DNA of 5,393 bases from Candidatus Woesearchaeota archaeon. GTDB lineage: Archaea > Nanobdellota > Nanobdellia > SCGC-AAA011-G17 > GW2011-AR17. This document shows positions 1 through 5,366 of the stretch, piece after piece. Numbering within the stretch: the stretch's first letter is position 1; the number at the start of each line of letters is the position of its first letter. The notes under the pieces are model-generated. The model did not search any database. It worked only from the letters and a program-made list of their open reading frames with translations, and was not told where the DNA came from. The position numbers and the translations under genes were made by a program. The stretch covers positions 1 through 5,393 of the forward strand of contig JACQSW010000018.1 in NCBI GenBank assembly GCA_016211095.1, in the 5' to 3' direction.

Positions 1-186
1 GCTCTGGGAATAGCCATCCTTTCAAAATATAACGCTGTGTTCATGTTTCCTGCTGTTTTATTCCTCATATACAAGCAAAGCGGGAGCAAAAAAAATTTTT
101 ACAAAAATTTAAAAATAAACAATCATATCAAATTAAAATGGCAGTTGAGCATCATTGGGGAAAGGAACTTGTGGCAAATATCTTGA
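1..186 (+). CDS. Glycosyltransferase family 39-like membrane protein, partial (5' end outside window, C-terminus probably truncated)
   Basis: Frame 1 is open from the first base to a TGA at 184-186. Residues 1-24 begin ALGIAILSKYNAVF and form a membrane segment. The G-x-A-x-L-S-K-Y pattern is typical of the membrane core of PMT/ArnT-like family 39 glycosyltransferases, which move sugars from lipid-phosphate donors to proteins or lipids outside the membrane. In that family the segment lies in the first half of a protein of about 500 residues, with several more membrane helices after it. Here the sequence turns lysine/asparagine-rich and hydrophilic from about residue 25 and stops at residue 61. 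Its last 49 bases lie inside the next gene, and its AT-rich middle contains that gene's promoter. I infer a truncated or decayed gene, or a break in assembly. The family call rests on one short motif, so it is moderate only. Confidence 0.5.
   Translation, partial: ALGIAILSKYNAVFMFPAVLFLIYKQSGSKKNFYKNLKINNHIKLKWQLSIIGERNLWQIS
93..117 (+). promoter_or_regulatory. Promoter (TATA box) of the two-helix membrane protein, with an AT-rich palindrome
   Basis: TTTAAAAATA at 108-117 is a TATA-like box whose centre lies about 26 bases before the ATG at 138. That predicts a leaderless transcript starting at the ATG itself. Just upstream, 93-100 and 103-110 form a perfect 8-base inverted repeat (AAATTTTT, AC, AAAAATTT) that overlaps the start of the box. 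It could be a regulator site, but in sequence this AT-rich it may be chance. Confidence 0.5.
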
Positions 187-386
187 TAGTTGCAATAGTA
201 TTTGCTATGCTTTTTATTGTGGTGAGGAATATTGGGGGAAGCCTTACGGGCTTTGTGGCGGCTGATACAAGCAGCTCTTATGGTTTTTTAACGAGTTTCA
301 CGCCGACTGAAGCGTTAGTTGCGTTAATACTCATTTTTGCCTTGGCTGTCGGAATAGTCGTTTTTGCCTCTTTCTTAACAGTATAG
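138..386 (+). CDS. Small hypothetical protein with two membrane segments
   Basis: This is an 82-residue protein I do not recognise. Residues 11-29 and about 59-81 are strongly hydrophobic and should form two membrane helices. They are joined by a loop (about 30-58) rich in Gly, Ser and Thr. The short N-terminus (MAVEHHWGKE) carries two histidines and a tryptophan. There is no cleavable signal peptide and no visible catalytic motif. The ATG at 138 is supported by a TATA-like box at the right distance for a leaderless transcript. The ORF lies 48 bases ahead of the pilin-like gene, which has its own promoter, so the two are neighbours but not clearly one operon. A role in anchoring or assembling a surface structure is conceivable from the context alone. 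That it is a real gene is fairly likely; its function is unknown. Confidence 0.6.
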   Translation: MAVEHHWGKELVANILIVAIVFAMLFIVVRNIGGSLTGFVAADTSSSYGFLTSFTPTEALVALILIFALAVGIVVFASFLTV

Positions 387-390
387 AAAT

Positions 391-408
391 CTTTATAAAT
401 TTTTAAAT
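391..408 (+). promoter_or_regulatory. Promoter (TATA box) of the pilin-like gene
   Basis: CTTTATAAAT at 391-400 is a good archaeal TATA box, followed by a second AT stretch to 408. The box centre near 395-396 predicts a transcript start near 422. That would leave a leader of about 13 bases containing the ribosome binding site at 427-433. Confidence 0.6.
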
Positions 409-426
409 CCCCTAAAAGGTGAAGAA

Positions 427-433
427 GAGGTGG
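427..433 (+). promoter_or_regulatory. Ribosome binding site of the pilin-like gene, unusually close to the start
   Basis: GAGGTGG pairs with the pyrimidine-rich 3' end of archaeal 16S rRNA but ends only one base before the ATG at 435. A second candidate, AGGTGA at 417-422, has a more usual 12-base spacing but may lie at or before the predicted transcript start. This is the only monocistronic start in the window with a clear Shine-Dalgarno site; the others look leaderless or nearly so. Confidence 0.5.
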
Positions 434-434
434 T

Positions 435-974
435 ATGGATTTGAAAAAAAATTCTTTTAACAAAAAGGGGGCTGTTGAGCTCTCAATGACAACAATTATA
501 GTGATAGTTCTTGGTGTAACAATCCTAAGTTTGGCTCTTGTATGGATAAGGGGTGTTATGAGCCAAGTTGGTGGGCTAACGCAGGGGGCATTTGAGAAGG
601 GGGCAGCTGAAATAAGTGAAATATTTGGTGAGGCGTCCGACCCTTTAGTTCTTTCGCCTAAAAGGATGACTATAAAGCAGGGAGCTACGGGTGAAGCAGA
701 CTTTCATATAAATAATTTGGGTGAGAGTGCGATAACTGTTAAGGCCCAGGTTGAAAGCATCGGTTTAGATAAGGATAAATTAGTATGCGCTTTCAGTGAC
801 ACATTAGAAAAAGATTCTGAAGAATACACTCTTGACTCGGGGAAAGGGGCTAAGCTGAGGATTGTGGCGGAGGACAAAGAGTCTAAGCTTGGGAATAAGG
901 GATGCAAGATAACGGTTGATGGGCTTGCGAATGTGCAGGACGTAATAACGCTTACAATTGAGATTGTGAAGTAA
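435..974 (+). CDS. Pilin-like secreted protein with class III-type N-terminus and beta-rich outer domain
   Basis: This 179-residue protein begins with a basic leader (residues 1-12, ending K10-K11-G12). A hydrophobic segment (about 18-37) containing an early glutamate (E15) follows. A short basic leader, Gly, Glu and then a long hydrophobic stretch is the pattern of archaeal type IV pilins and archaellins, cut after the Gly by a prepilin peptidase. The glutamate falls at +3 here rather than the classic +5, so processing is not certain and a plain membrane anchor is possible. Residues about 40-68 are likely helical. From about 70 to 179 the sequence alternates as in beta strands and resembles an Ig-like or adhesin-type domain. 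Its only two cysteines, C118 and C157, could form a disulfide outside the cell. I infer a surface filament subunit or anchored surface protein. The gene has its own TATA box and ribosome binding site and ends before a T-run. Confidence 0.75.
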   Translation: MDLKKNSFNKKGAVELSMTTIIVIVLGVTILSLALVWIRGVMSQVGGLTQGAFEKGAAEISEIFGEASDPLVLSPKRMTIKQGATGEADFHINNLGESAITVKAQVESIGLDKDKLVCAFSDTLEKDSEEYTLDSGKGAKLRIVAEDKESKLGNKGCKITVDGLANVQDVITLTIEIVK

Positions 975-977
975 TCC

Positions 978-985
978 TTTTTTTT
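978..985 (+). terminator. T-run terminator after the pilin-like gene
   Basis: Eight consecutive T residues begin four bases after the TAA stop of the pilin-like gene, followed by more T-rich sequence (CCTTTACC). Archaeal RNA polymerase terminates at such T-runs without needing a hairpin. The run directly precedes the TATA box of the next operon. Confidence 0.6.
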
Positions 986-992
986 CCTTTAC

Positions 993-1004
993 CTTTATAT
1001 ACCC
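993..1004 (+). promoter_or_regulatory. Promoter (TATA box) of the rqcH-methyltransferase-nip7 operon
   Basis: TTTATATACCC at 994-1004 is a strong archaeal TATA box. Its centre near 997-998 predicts a transcript start at about 1024, which is the first base of the preferred ATG, so the operon is probably leaderless. The same 11 bases occur on the minus strand before the gene that starts at 5339. Confidence 0.75.
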
Positions 1005-1023
1005 CAGTTCTTTATTTTTGTTT

Positions 1024-2106
1024 ATGAAGCAGTTGAGTTCGTTAGAGATTGGTTGTGTTGTTAAGGAATTGCAAACTTTGGTAGGCTCTAAGCTGAACAG
1101 GGTTTATCAGCCAACAAAGGAAGAGGTTGTGCTATCATTCCATAAGACGAGCCACGGCAAAATCATGCTGAGGGTCATCCCAACCAACGCGTTGTTTATA
1201 ACAAATTTTAAGAAGGAAAGCCCAAAGAACCAGTTTAGCTTCTGCATGTTTTTGAGGAAGAGAATACAAAATGCCCGGTTAATGAGTATTTTGCAGAAAA
1301 ATTTTGAAAGGATAGTTGAATTCTGCTTTGAAACCAAAGAAGCTAAATATTACTTAATTGTTGAGCTGTTCAGCAAGGGAAACATCATTTTGTGCGATGA
1401 AAAATTTGTGATACTTTCAGCTTTAAGCGTTCAGCACTGGAAAGACAGGATAATAAAAGCGGGAGAAACATATAAGTATCCACCGAAAGCGTCTAAGAAC
1501 ATTTTTGAGCTAAGCCTCGAAGAATTTAAAAAAGATGTTAAAGAATCAGTTAAGGAAAGCTTAGTCAAAATTTTGGCAGCAGATTTCGGTCTCGGCGGGC
1601 TTTACGCGGAGGAGATATGCAAGCGGGCAGGCATAGACAAGAATAAAAAAGAGCACCTAGAAAAAGTTTATGAAGTTATCCAAACCATTAGGGAGCTAGA
1701 AATAAAGGCGTCCCTCTACAAAGAAGAGGCCGCACCTTTCGAAATGGCCATCTTTGAAGAAGAACCGCAAAAATTTCCAACATTCAACGAAGCGCTAAAC
1801 AGCTACTACTCAAGATTCGAATACAAAAAAGAGGAAAAAGACGTTTATCAAAAAAAGATTGCCGAGCAAGAACATATTTTGGGCATGCAGAAAGAGCAGC
1901 TAGCAAACTTTGAAAAAAGCATAGAAGAAAATCGGGAAAAGGGGGACCTAATCTACAAAAACTACGGCTACGTCAAGGAAGCGGTAGAGGCAGTGAGGAT
2001 GGCAAGAAACAAAAAAATAAGCTGGGAAGAAATAGCGGCAAAATTAAAAACAAAAAAAATAGAAGCATTAGGAAAAGAAGGCAAACTAATATTGGAGCTA
2101 ACATGA
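1024..2106 (+). CDS. rqcH: Short RqcH / NFACT-family protein lacking the NFACT-R domain
   Basis: This 360-residue protein belongs to the RqcH/Tae2/NEMF family. These proteins bind stalled large ribosomal subunits carrying peptidyl-tRNA and recruit tRNA-Ala so that an alanine tail can mark the peptide for destruction. Family marks visible in order are an NFACT-N domain (about 1-155) with FCMFLRKRIQNARL (73-86), VELFSKGNIIL (113-123) and YKYPP (150-154). A helix-hairpin-helix region (about 184-205) contains GLGGLYAEEICKRAGID. A charged coiled-coil middle (about 265-345) follows. Full-length archaeal members run to about 600 residues or more and end in an NFACT-R domain, which is absent here. 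The D-R pair of NFACT-N, needed for tRNA binding in bacterial RqcH, appears as E95-R96. I chose the ATG at 1024 over an in-frame TTG at 1018 because the TATA box predicts transcription starting at that ATG. The stop overlaps the next start as ATGA. Confidence 0.85.
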   Translation: MKQLSSLEIGCVVKELQTLVGSKLNRVYQPTKEEVVLSFHKTSHGKIMLRVIPTNALFITNFKKESPKNQFSFCMFLRKRIQNARLMSILQKNFERIVEFCFETKEAKYYLIVELFSKGNIILCDEKFVILSALSVQHWKDRIIKAGETYKYPPKASKNIFELSLEEFKKDVKESVKESLVKILAADFGLGGLYAEEICKRAGIDKNKKEHLEKVYEVIQTIRELEIKASLYKEEAAPFEMAIFEEEPQKFPTFNEALNSYYSRFEYKKEEKDVYQKKIAEQEHILGMQKEQLANFEKSIEENREKGDLIYKNYGYVKEAVEAVRMARNKKISWEEIAAKLKTKKIEALGKEGKLILELT

Positions 2107-2948
2107 ATCCGTTCATAGAAAGATACTCCCAGCTAGGATGGGACTACACGGAAACGAAAATGAGGGAATCCCTTTGGGTTAATACCTCCAAAATTAGAGT
2201 GGAAGAATTAAAAGCTAGGCTCGAAAAAAAAAGGATAATACTAAAAAAAATCCCATTCCTAGAAAAAGGTTTCTTAGTAGAATCAAAAAGGTTCTCCTTG
2301 TCATCAACCCAGGAATATTTGCAGGGCTTTTTCCACATGCAGGAAGCAGCCTCACAACTCCCAGTCCAAGCATTGCAGCCTAAGGGGCTAGTTTTGGATA
2401 TGTGCGCCGCCCCAGGCGGAAAAACAGCCCAAATAGCCCTGCAAGCAGAAGCAGTAGTTGCCCTTGAGTCCCAACAAAAAAGGATGCAGGCACTCCTAAA
2501 CAACTTGGAGAGGCTCGGCATTAAGAACTGCATCGCCTACAACATAGACGCAAGAAAATTTGAAGGCGTAGAATTTGACAAAATCCTGCTAGACGCCCCA
2601 TGCTCAGGCAACTGCGCCAAAGACAGGAGATGGTTTTCAAAACAAACAATCAGCAACTTTGAAAAAAACTCAAAAATACAAAAAGAATTATTATCAACCG
2701 CTTATGACCTGCTAAAAGAAGGCGGAGAAATCCTTTATTCAACATGTTCATTAGAGCCTGAAGAAAACGAGCTAGTGGTTGACTGGGCAATAAAAAATTT
2801 GGGGCTAAAAACAATGAAGCTAGACAGCTACGGCAGCGAAGGGCTAACGCAAATCTTTAACAAAAAGCTAAGCGAGGAAATAAAGCTGTGCAAAAGAATC
2901 TGGCCAAGCCAAACCCAAGGATTCTTCATGGCGAAACTAAAAAAATGA
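2103..2948 (+). CDS. RsmB/Nop2 (NSUN)-family RNA cytosine-5 methyltransferase
   Basis: This 281-residue enzyme transfers a methyl group from S-adenosylmethionine to carbon 5 of a cytosine in RNA. The N-terminal segment (about 1-90) matches the family's small RNA-contacting domain (SLWVNTSKI near 23-31; LSSTQEYLQGFF at 66-77). The Rossmann fold then shows motif I as D99-M-C-A-A-P-G-G-K107, E122 as the likely ribose ligand and D149 in motif III. Motif IV is D164-A-P-C167-S-G, and motif VI is S213-T-C215-S. Two cysteines are the family hallmark: the motif VI cysteine attacks the base and the motif IV cysteine helps release the product. The C-terminus (R265-x-W-P, then GFFMAKLKK) is also typical. 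Family assignment is firm; the target (rRNA or tRNA) is not visible. The adjacent Nip7-like gene favours a Nop2-like role on large-subunit rRNA. The gene overlaps both neighbours by ATGA, implying translational coupling. Confidence 0.92.
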   Translation: MNPFIERYSQLGWDYTETKMRESLWVNTSKIRVEELKARLEKKRIILKKIPFLEKGFLVESKRFSLSSTQEYLQGFFHMQEAASQLPVQALQPKGLVLDMCAAPGGKTAQIALQAEAVVALESQQKRMQALLNNLERLGIKNCIAYNIDARKFEGVEFDKILLDAPCSGNCAKDRRWFSKQTISNFEKNSKIQKELLSTAYDLLKEGGEILYSTCSLEPEENELVVDWAIKNLGLKTMKLDSYGSEGLTQIFNKKLSEEIKLCKRIWPSQTQGFFMAKLKK

Positions 2949-3394
2949 TACAAACCTTCATACAAAAATTCACGCAAGAAAAAATAGAATACACCAAGAT
3001 TGGCAGCAAATACTTTTTGGCAACAAAAAGCCTCATCCAAATAAAAGACAAAATAAAAATTACACCGCTATTAGTCGGGCTTTATTTGGGCGAAGAAAAG
3101 GAAGGAAAATTTGCGCCAAGCCTCGCCCTCCTCGAAATTATAGCAAAAACCTCAACCAATAAAGTCTTCATAAAAGACATCGGCGAAATGGACTTCATCT
3201 ACGGAAAAAAACTTCGAAGCAGGCACATCCTTAAAATTGAGGGGGAAACAAAGGTCGGCTTCTTAAAACTAATCCAAAATGAGCACGACGAAAACCTTGG
3301 GCTGGGAAAAATAAGCAAGGAAATAAAAGAAGGAGGCACAATCATAAAAAACAAGATGGACAGGGGAGACTTCCTGAGAAGAGAAATGGATTAG
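2945..3394 (+). CDS. nip7: Nip7-like ribosome biogenesis protein with C-terminal PUA domain
   Basis: This 149-residue protein is similar in pattern and size to the archaeal/eukaryotic Nip7 family (about 160-180 residues). These are RNA-binding factors of large-subunit maturation that partner with Nop2 in yeast. Family-like stretches are VGLYLGEEKEGKFAPSLALL (44-63), then KVFIKDIGEMDFIYGKKL (73-90), corresponding to the KVW-K-E-FLYG block of Nip7. NLGLGKIS (117-124) and DRGDFLRRE (139-147) fit the end of a PUA domain (about 70-149). The preferred start is the ATG at 2945, overlapping the methyltransferase stop as ATGA. An in-frame GTG at 2888 would add 19 residues inside the previous gene, with no sign of family sequence. 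The spacing and pairing with a Nop2-family enzyme support the call. The remaining doubt is whether it is Nip7 proper or another PUA protein of the same build. Confidence 0.78.
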   Translation: MIQTFIQKFTQEKIEYTKIGSKYFLATKSLIQIKDKIKITPLLVGLYLGEEKEGKFAPSLALLEIIAKTSTNKVFIKDIGEMDFIYGKKLRSRHILKIEGETKVGFLKLIQNEHDENLGLGKISKEIKEGGTIIKNKMDRGDFLRREMD

Positions 3395-3438
3395 TTAAAA
3401 GGTTAACAGCAATAGGATATTCAAAGAGTGGGAAGCAA

Positions 3439-3450
3439 AACTTTTAAAGT
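3439..3450 (+). promoter_or_regulatory. Probable promoter (TATA box) of cysS
   Basis: AACTTTTAAAG at 3439-3449 lies in the 88-base gap between nip7 and cysS. Its centre near 3445 predicts a transcript start near 3471 and a leader of about 11 bases with no strong ribosome binding site. The box is weaker than the TTTATATA boxes elsewhere in the window. Read-through from the nip7 operon is possible because no clear T-run follows nip7. Confidence 0.45.
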
Positions 3451-3482
3451 TTCGGCAACATCATTATTTAATTGAGTAGAAA

Positions 3483-4877
3483 GTGGCAAACATAATAAAA
3501 CTGTACAACACATCAACGAGGAAAGTGGAAGTTTTTAAGCCAATCAAACCCGGCTTTGTTGAAATTTATACGTGTGGCCCCACAGTATATAATTATGCCC
3601 ACATCGGCAACTTAAGAACTTACATTTTTGAGGATTTCCTTAAGAGGGCCTTCTTTTATAATTGTTTCAAGGTCAAGCACGTAATGAACATCACCGACGT
3701 TGGTCATTTAACATCTGACGCTGATAGCGGAGAAGACAAGATGCTGAAGGGGGCTAAGAGGGAAGGCAAAACTGTCTGGGAAATAGCTGAATTCTACGCA
3801 AAAGCGTTCAAGCAAGATATAGAAAGGCTAAACATTTTTGAGCCAGACATTTGGTGCAAAGCAACAGACCACATAAAAGAAATGGTACAGCTAATACAGA
3901 GGTTAGAAAAAAACGGCCACATATACATAAGCGATGGCAACGTCTATTATGATGTCAGCACATTCAAGAATTATGGCAAGCTCGCAAGGCTAAAACTTAA
4001 GAAATTAAAAGCTGGCGCAAGGATTGCCGTTGATGAAAAAAAGAGGAACCCCCAAGATTTTGCCCTGTGGTTTACGAAATCAAAATTTGAAGAGCAGGAA
4101 ATGAAATGGGACAGCCCGTTTGGAAGAGGATACCCAGGCTGGCATGTTGAGTGCTCAGCAATGAGCATAAAATATTTAGGAGAACATTTTGACATGCACT
4201 GCGGAGGCATAGACCACATACCAGTACACCACACCAACGAAATAGCTCAGAGCGAGGGGGCAACTGGAAAAAAATGGGTGAATTATTGGCTGCACGGCGA
4301 ATTCTTACTGATTGACAAGGGAAAAATGGCAAAATCTGGAGAAAACTTTGTAACGCTCCAAACACTTATCGATAAGGGATACGACCCACTTGATTACAGA
4401 TACTTATGCTTAACCACCCATTACAGGAAACAGCTCCACTTCAGCTTCGAAGCGCTGGACGGAGCCAAAAACAGCTACACCAATTTAAAAGAAAGGGTGA
4501 GGGACCTAAAAACGAACCTTGAAGGCGACAATGGGGATGCCGGAGGATATGAAAAAGGTTTCTTGGAAGCAATAAACGACGACTTAAACATGCCAGAAGC
4601 CTTGGCGCTAACCTGGAATCTCATAAAAGACCAAAAAGTTGGCAACAAGCTAAAATACGAAACTCTCCTAAAATTTGACAAAGTCTTAGGACTAAAAATA
4701 AGCGAACTACAAACAGAAATAAAAGTCAGCGAAGACATAAAAAAACTGATACGCGAAAGAGAAGAAGCAAGAAAAAACAAAGACTGGAAAAAATCAGACC
4801 AAATTAGGGACGAGATAAAAAGAAAAGGATTCATAATAGAAGACTCTGCCGAAGGAATAAAACTAAAAAAGCTATAA
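3483..4877 (+). CDS. cysS: Cysteinyl-tRNA synthetase (class I)
   Basis: This 464-residue cytoplasmic enzyme joins cysteine to tRNA-Cys using ATP. The class I signatures are clear: H40-I-G-N43 in the HIGH position and K281-M-A-K-S285 in the KMSKS position. Four predicted zinc ligands that read the cysteine thiol are present: C31 in YTCGPTVYNYAHIGN, C224 in WHVECSAMS, and H249 and E253 in DHIPVHHTNE. Motifs and length match the bacterial-type enzyme (about 460 residues), including the helical tRNA-binding part (about 315-410) and a charged C-terminal end with DWKKSDQIRDEIKRKGF (434-450). The GTG start fits the family N-terminus (NIIKLYNTSTRK, then FKP). Its presence implies direct cysteine charging rather than the SepRS/SepCysS route of many methanogens. 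The 3' part is very A-rich, and the stop overlaps the end of the convergent minus-strand gene by 6 bases. Confidence 0.97.
   Translation: MANIIKLYNTSTRKVEVFKPIKPGFVEIYTCGPTVYNYAHIGNLRTYIFEDFLKRAFFYNCFKVKHVMNITDVGHLTSDADSGEDKMLKGAKREGKTVWEIAEFYAKAFKQDIERLNIFEPDIWCKATDHIKEMVQLIQRLEKNGHIYISDGNVYYDVSTFKNYGKLARLKLKKLKAGARIAVDEKKRNPQDFALWFTKSKFEEQEMKWDSPFGRGYPGWHVECSAMSIKYLGEHFDMHCGGIDHIPVHHTNEIAQSEGATGKKWVNYWLHGEFLLIDKGKMAKSGENFVTLQTLIDKGYDPLDYRYLCLTTHYRKQLHFSFEALDGAKNSYTNLKERVRDLKTNLEGDNGDAGGYEKGFLEAINDDLNMPEALALTWNLIKDQKVGNKLKYETLLKFDKVLGLKISELQTEIKVSEDIKKLIREREEARKNKDWKKSDQIRDEIKRKGFIIEDSAEGIKLKKL
4865..4870 (-). terminator. Possible T-run terminator of the minus-strand gene, inside the end of cysS
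   Basis: Read on the minus strand, the TAG at 4874-4872 is followed after one base by six T residues and then more T-rich sequence. These are the complement of the A-rich last codons of cysS. Archaeal termination at T-runs makes this a plausible end for the minus-strand transcript, although it is only six bases long. Confidence 0.35.
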
Positions 4878-5339
4878 ATCCTGTTCCCTGTCCATTAGAG
4901 AGATTATTTGTTCTAAGCGAATTTTTTCCCACTTTTGCTTATCAGCATGGTAGGTAACCCCTTGAATTGCAGAAGTGTTCATTAATGGCTTGAGCCTCTT
5001 TAATTGGTCTTCTGTTAGCTTTATATATAGCAGGTCAGCGTTAGGGCAAGGCATGTTCATGCGTTCATCTAGCTTAAAGCAGCTTTTATTCTCCTTTGGA
5101 AACCTCAACCTTTCCCCTTGGTTTACTATGTGCTCCTTCTTAAGCAGGGAAAGCTCCTCAATTGTTAACGGGTTGGTTGGCAGGGGATCTTTAATTTCTT
5201 CTTCAAAATAACAGTCTAATGCTTTTTCAAATGCCGATTGCGCATAGCCCCCAATTTTTTCTTCACAAATCTCAACATACTCTACAAAAGTTCCGCACCC
5301 AAATCTCCTTTCAGTAAATCCAATTAAATAATGAGCCAT
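4872..5339 (-). CDS. Hypothetical soluble protein with five cysteines
   Basis: I do not recognise this 155-residue protein. It has no signal peptide or membrane segment and looks like a soluble mixed alpha/beta protein. Five cysteines (C15, C25, C43, C87, C98) are spread out; no C-x2-C pair is present, so a classic zinc ribbon is unlikely. The N-terminus (MAHYLIGFTERRFGCGTFVE) has a beta-like start. Residues about 35-50 are helical and acidic. The part from about 106 to 150 is charged and helical (KLTEDQLKRLKPL, then KWEKIRLEQIISLMD). A strong TATA box about 34 bases upstream and an uninterrupted frame from promoter to stop support a real gene. It converges with cysS and shares 6 bases with it. 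Nothing in the neighbourhood points to a function. Confidence 0.75.
   Translation of the reverse strand: MAHYLIGFTERRFGCGTFVEYVEICEEKIGGYAQSAFEKALDCYFEEEIKDPLPTNPLTIEELSLLKKEHIVNQGERLRFPKENKSCFKLDERMNMPCPNADLLYIKLTEDQLKRLKPLMNTSAIQGVTYHADKQKWEKIRLEQIISLMDREQDL
4922..4927 (+). terminator. Possible T-run terminator of cysS, inside the convergent gene
   Basis: Six T residues lie about 45 bases after the cysS stop, with a second short run (CTTTT) a few bases on. They sit within the antisense coding region of the minus-strand gene. If used, the cysS transcript would overlap the 3' end of its neighbour's transcript. Confidence 0.3.
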
Positions 5340-5366
5340 TTTTTACGATTTATTTTACGAATGAAT

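Noticed and set aside
1018..1023. TTG start six bases before the rqcH ATG
   Set aside because: The TATA box predicts transcription starting at about 1024, and family N-termini begin like MKQLSSLEIG; the extra two residues add nothing.
2144..2533. 129-codon open frame antisense to the methyltransferase
   Set aside because: It lies opposite motif I and the N-terminal domain of a clear enzyme, with no promoter or homology signal.
2888..2944. Upstream GTG start that would lengthen the Nip7-like protein by 19 residues
   Set aside because: The extension lies wholly within methyltransferase coding sequence and shows no family features; the ATG at 2945 forms an ATGA overlap like the one upstream at 2103.
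3394..3407. Small inverted repeat GTTAA/TTAAC just after the nip7 stop
   Set aside because: Five AT-rich pairs with a four-base loop are too weak for a terminator call, and there is no T-run after it.
4030..4036. TTGATGA resembling the C box of an archaeal C/D guide RNA
   Set aside because: It misses the purine at the first position, no C'/D' boxes at proper spacing were seen, and it lies inside cysS.
3971..4365. Two long open frames on the minus strand inside cysS (3971-4237 and 4072-4365)
   Set aside because: They are antisense to a conserved synthetase core holding the zinc ligands and KMSKS region; they show no promoter or recognisable domains and overlap each other.
4475..4834. 119-codon open frame on the minus strand inside the end of cysS
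   Set aside because: Its Phe/Ser/Leu-rich content is what the complement of A-rich Lys/Glu codons gives; it is a shadow of cysS.
4975..5211. Plus-strand open frame of 78 codons antisense to the hypothetical protein
   Set aside because: It has no TATA box or ribosome binding site, and the opposite frame is longer with a strong promoter. As neither protein is a known family, this choice is slightly less certain than the others.
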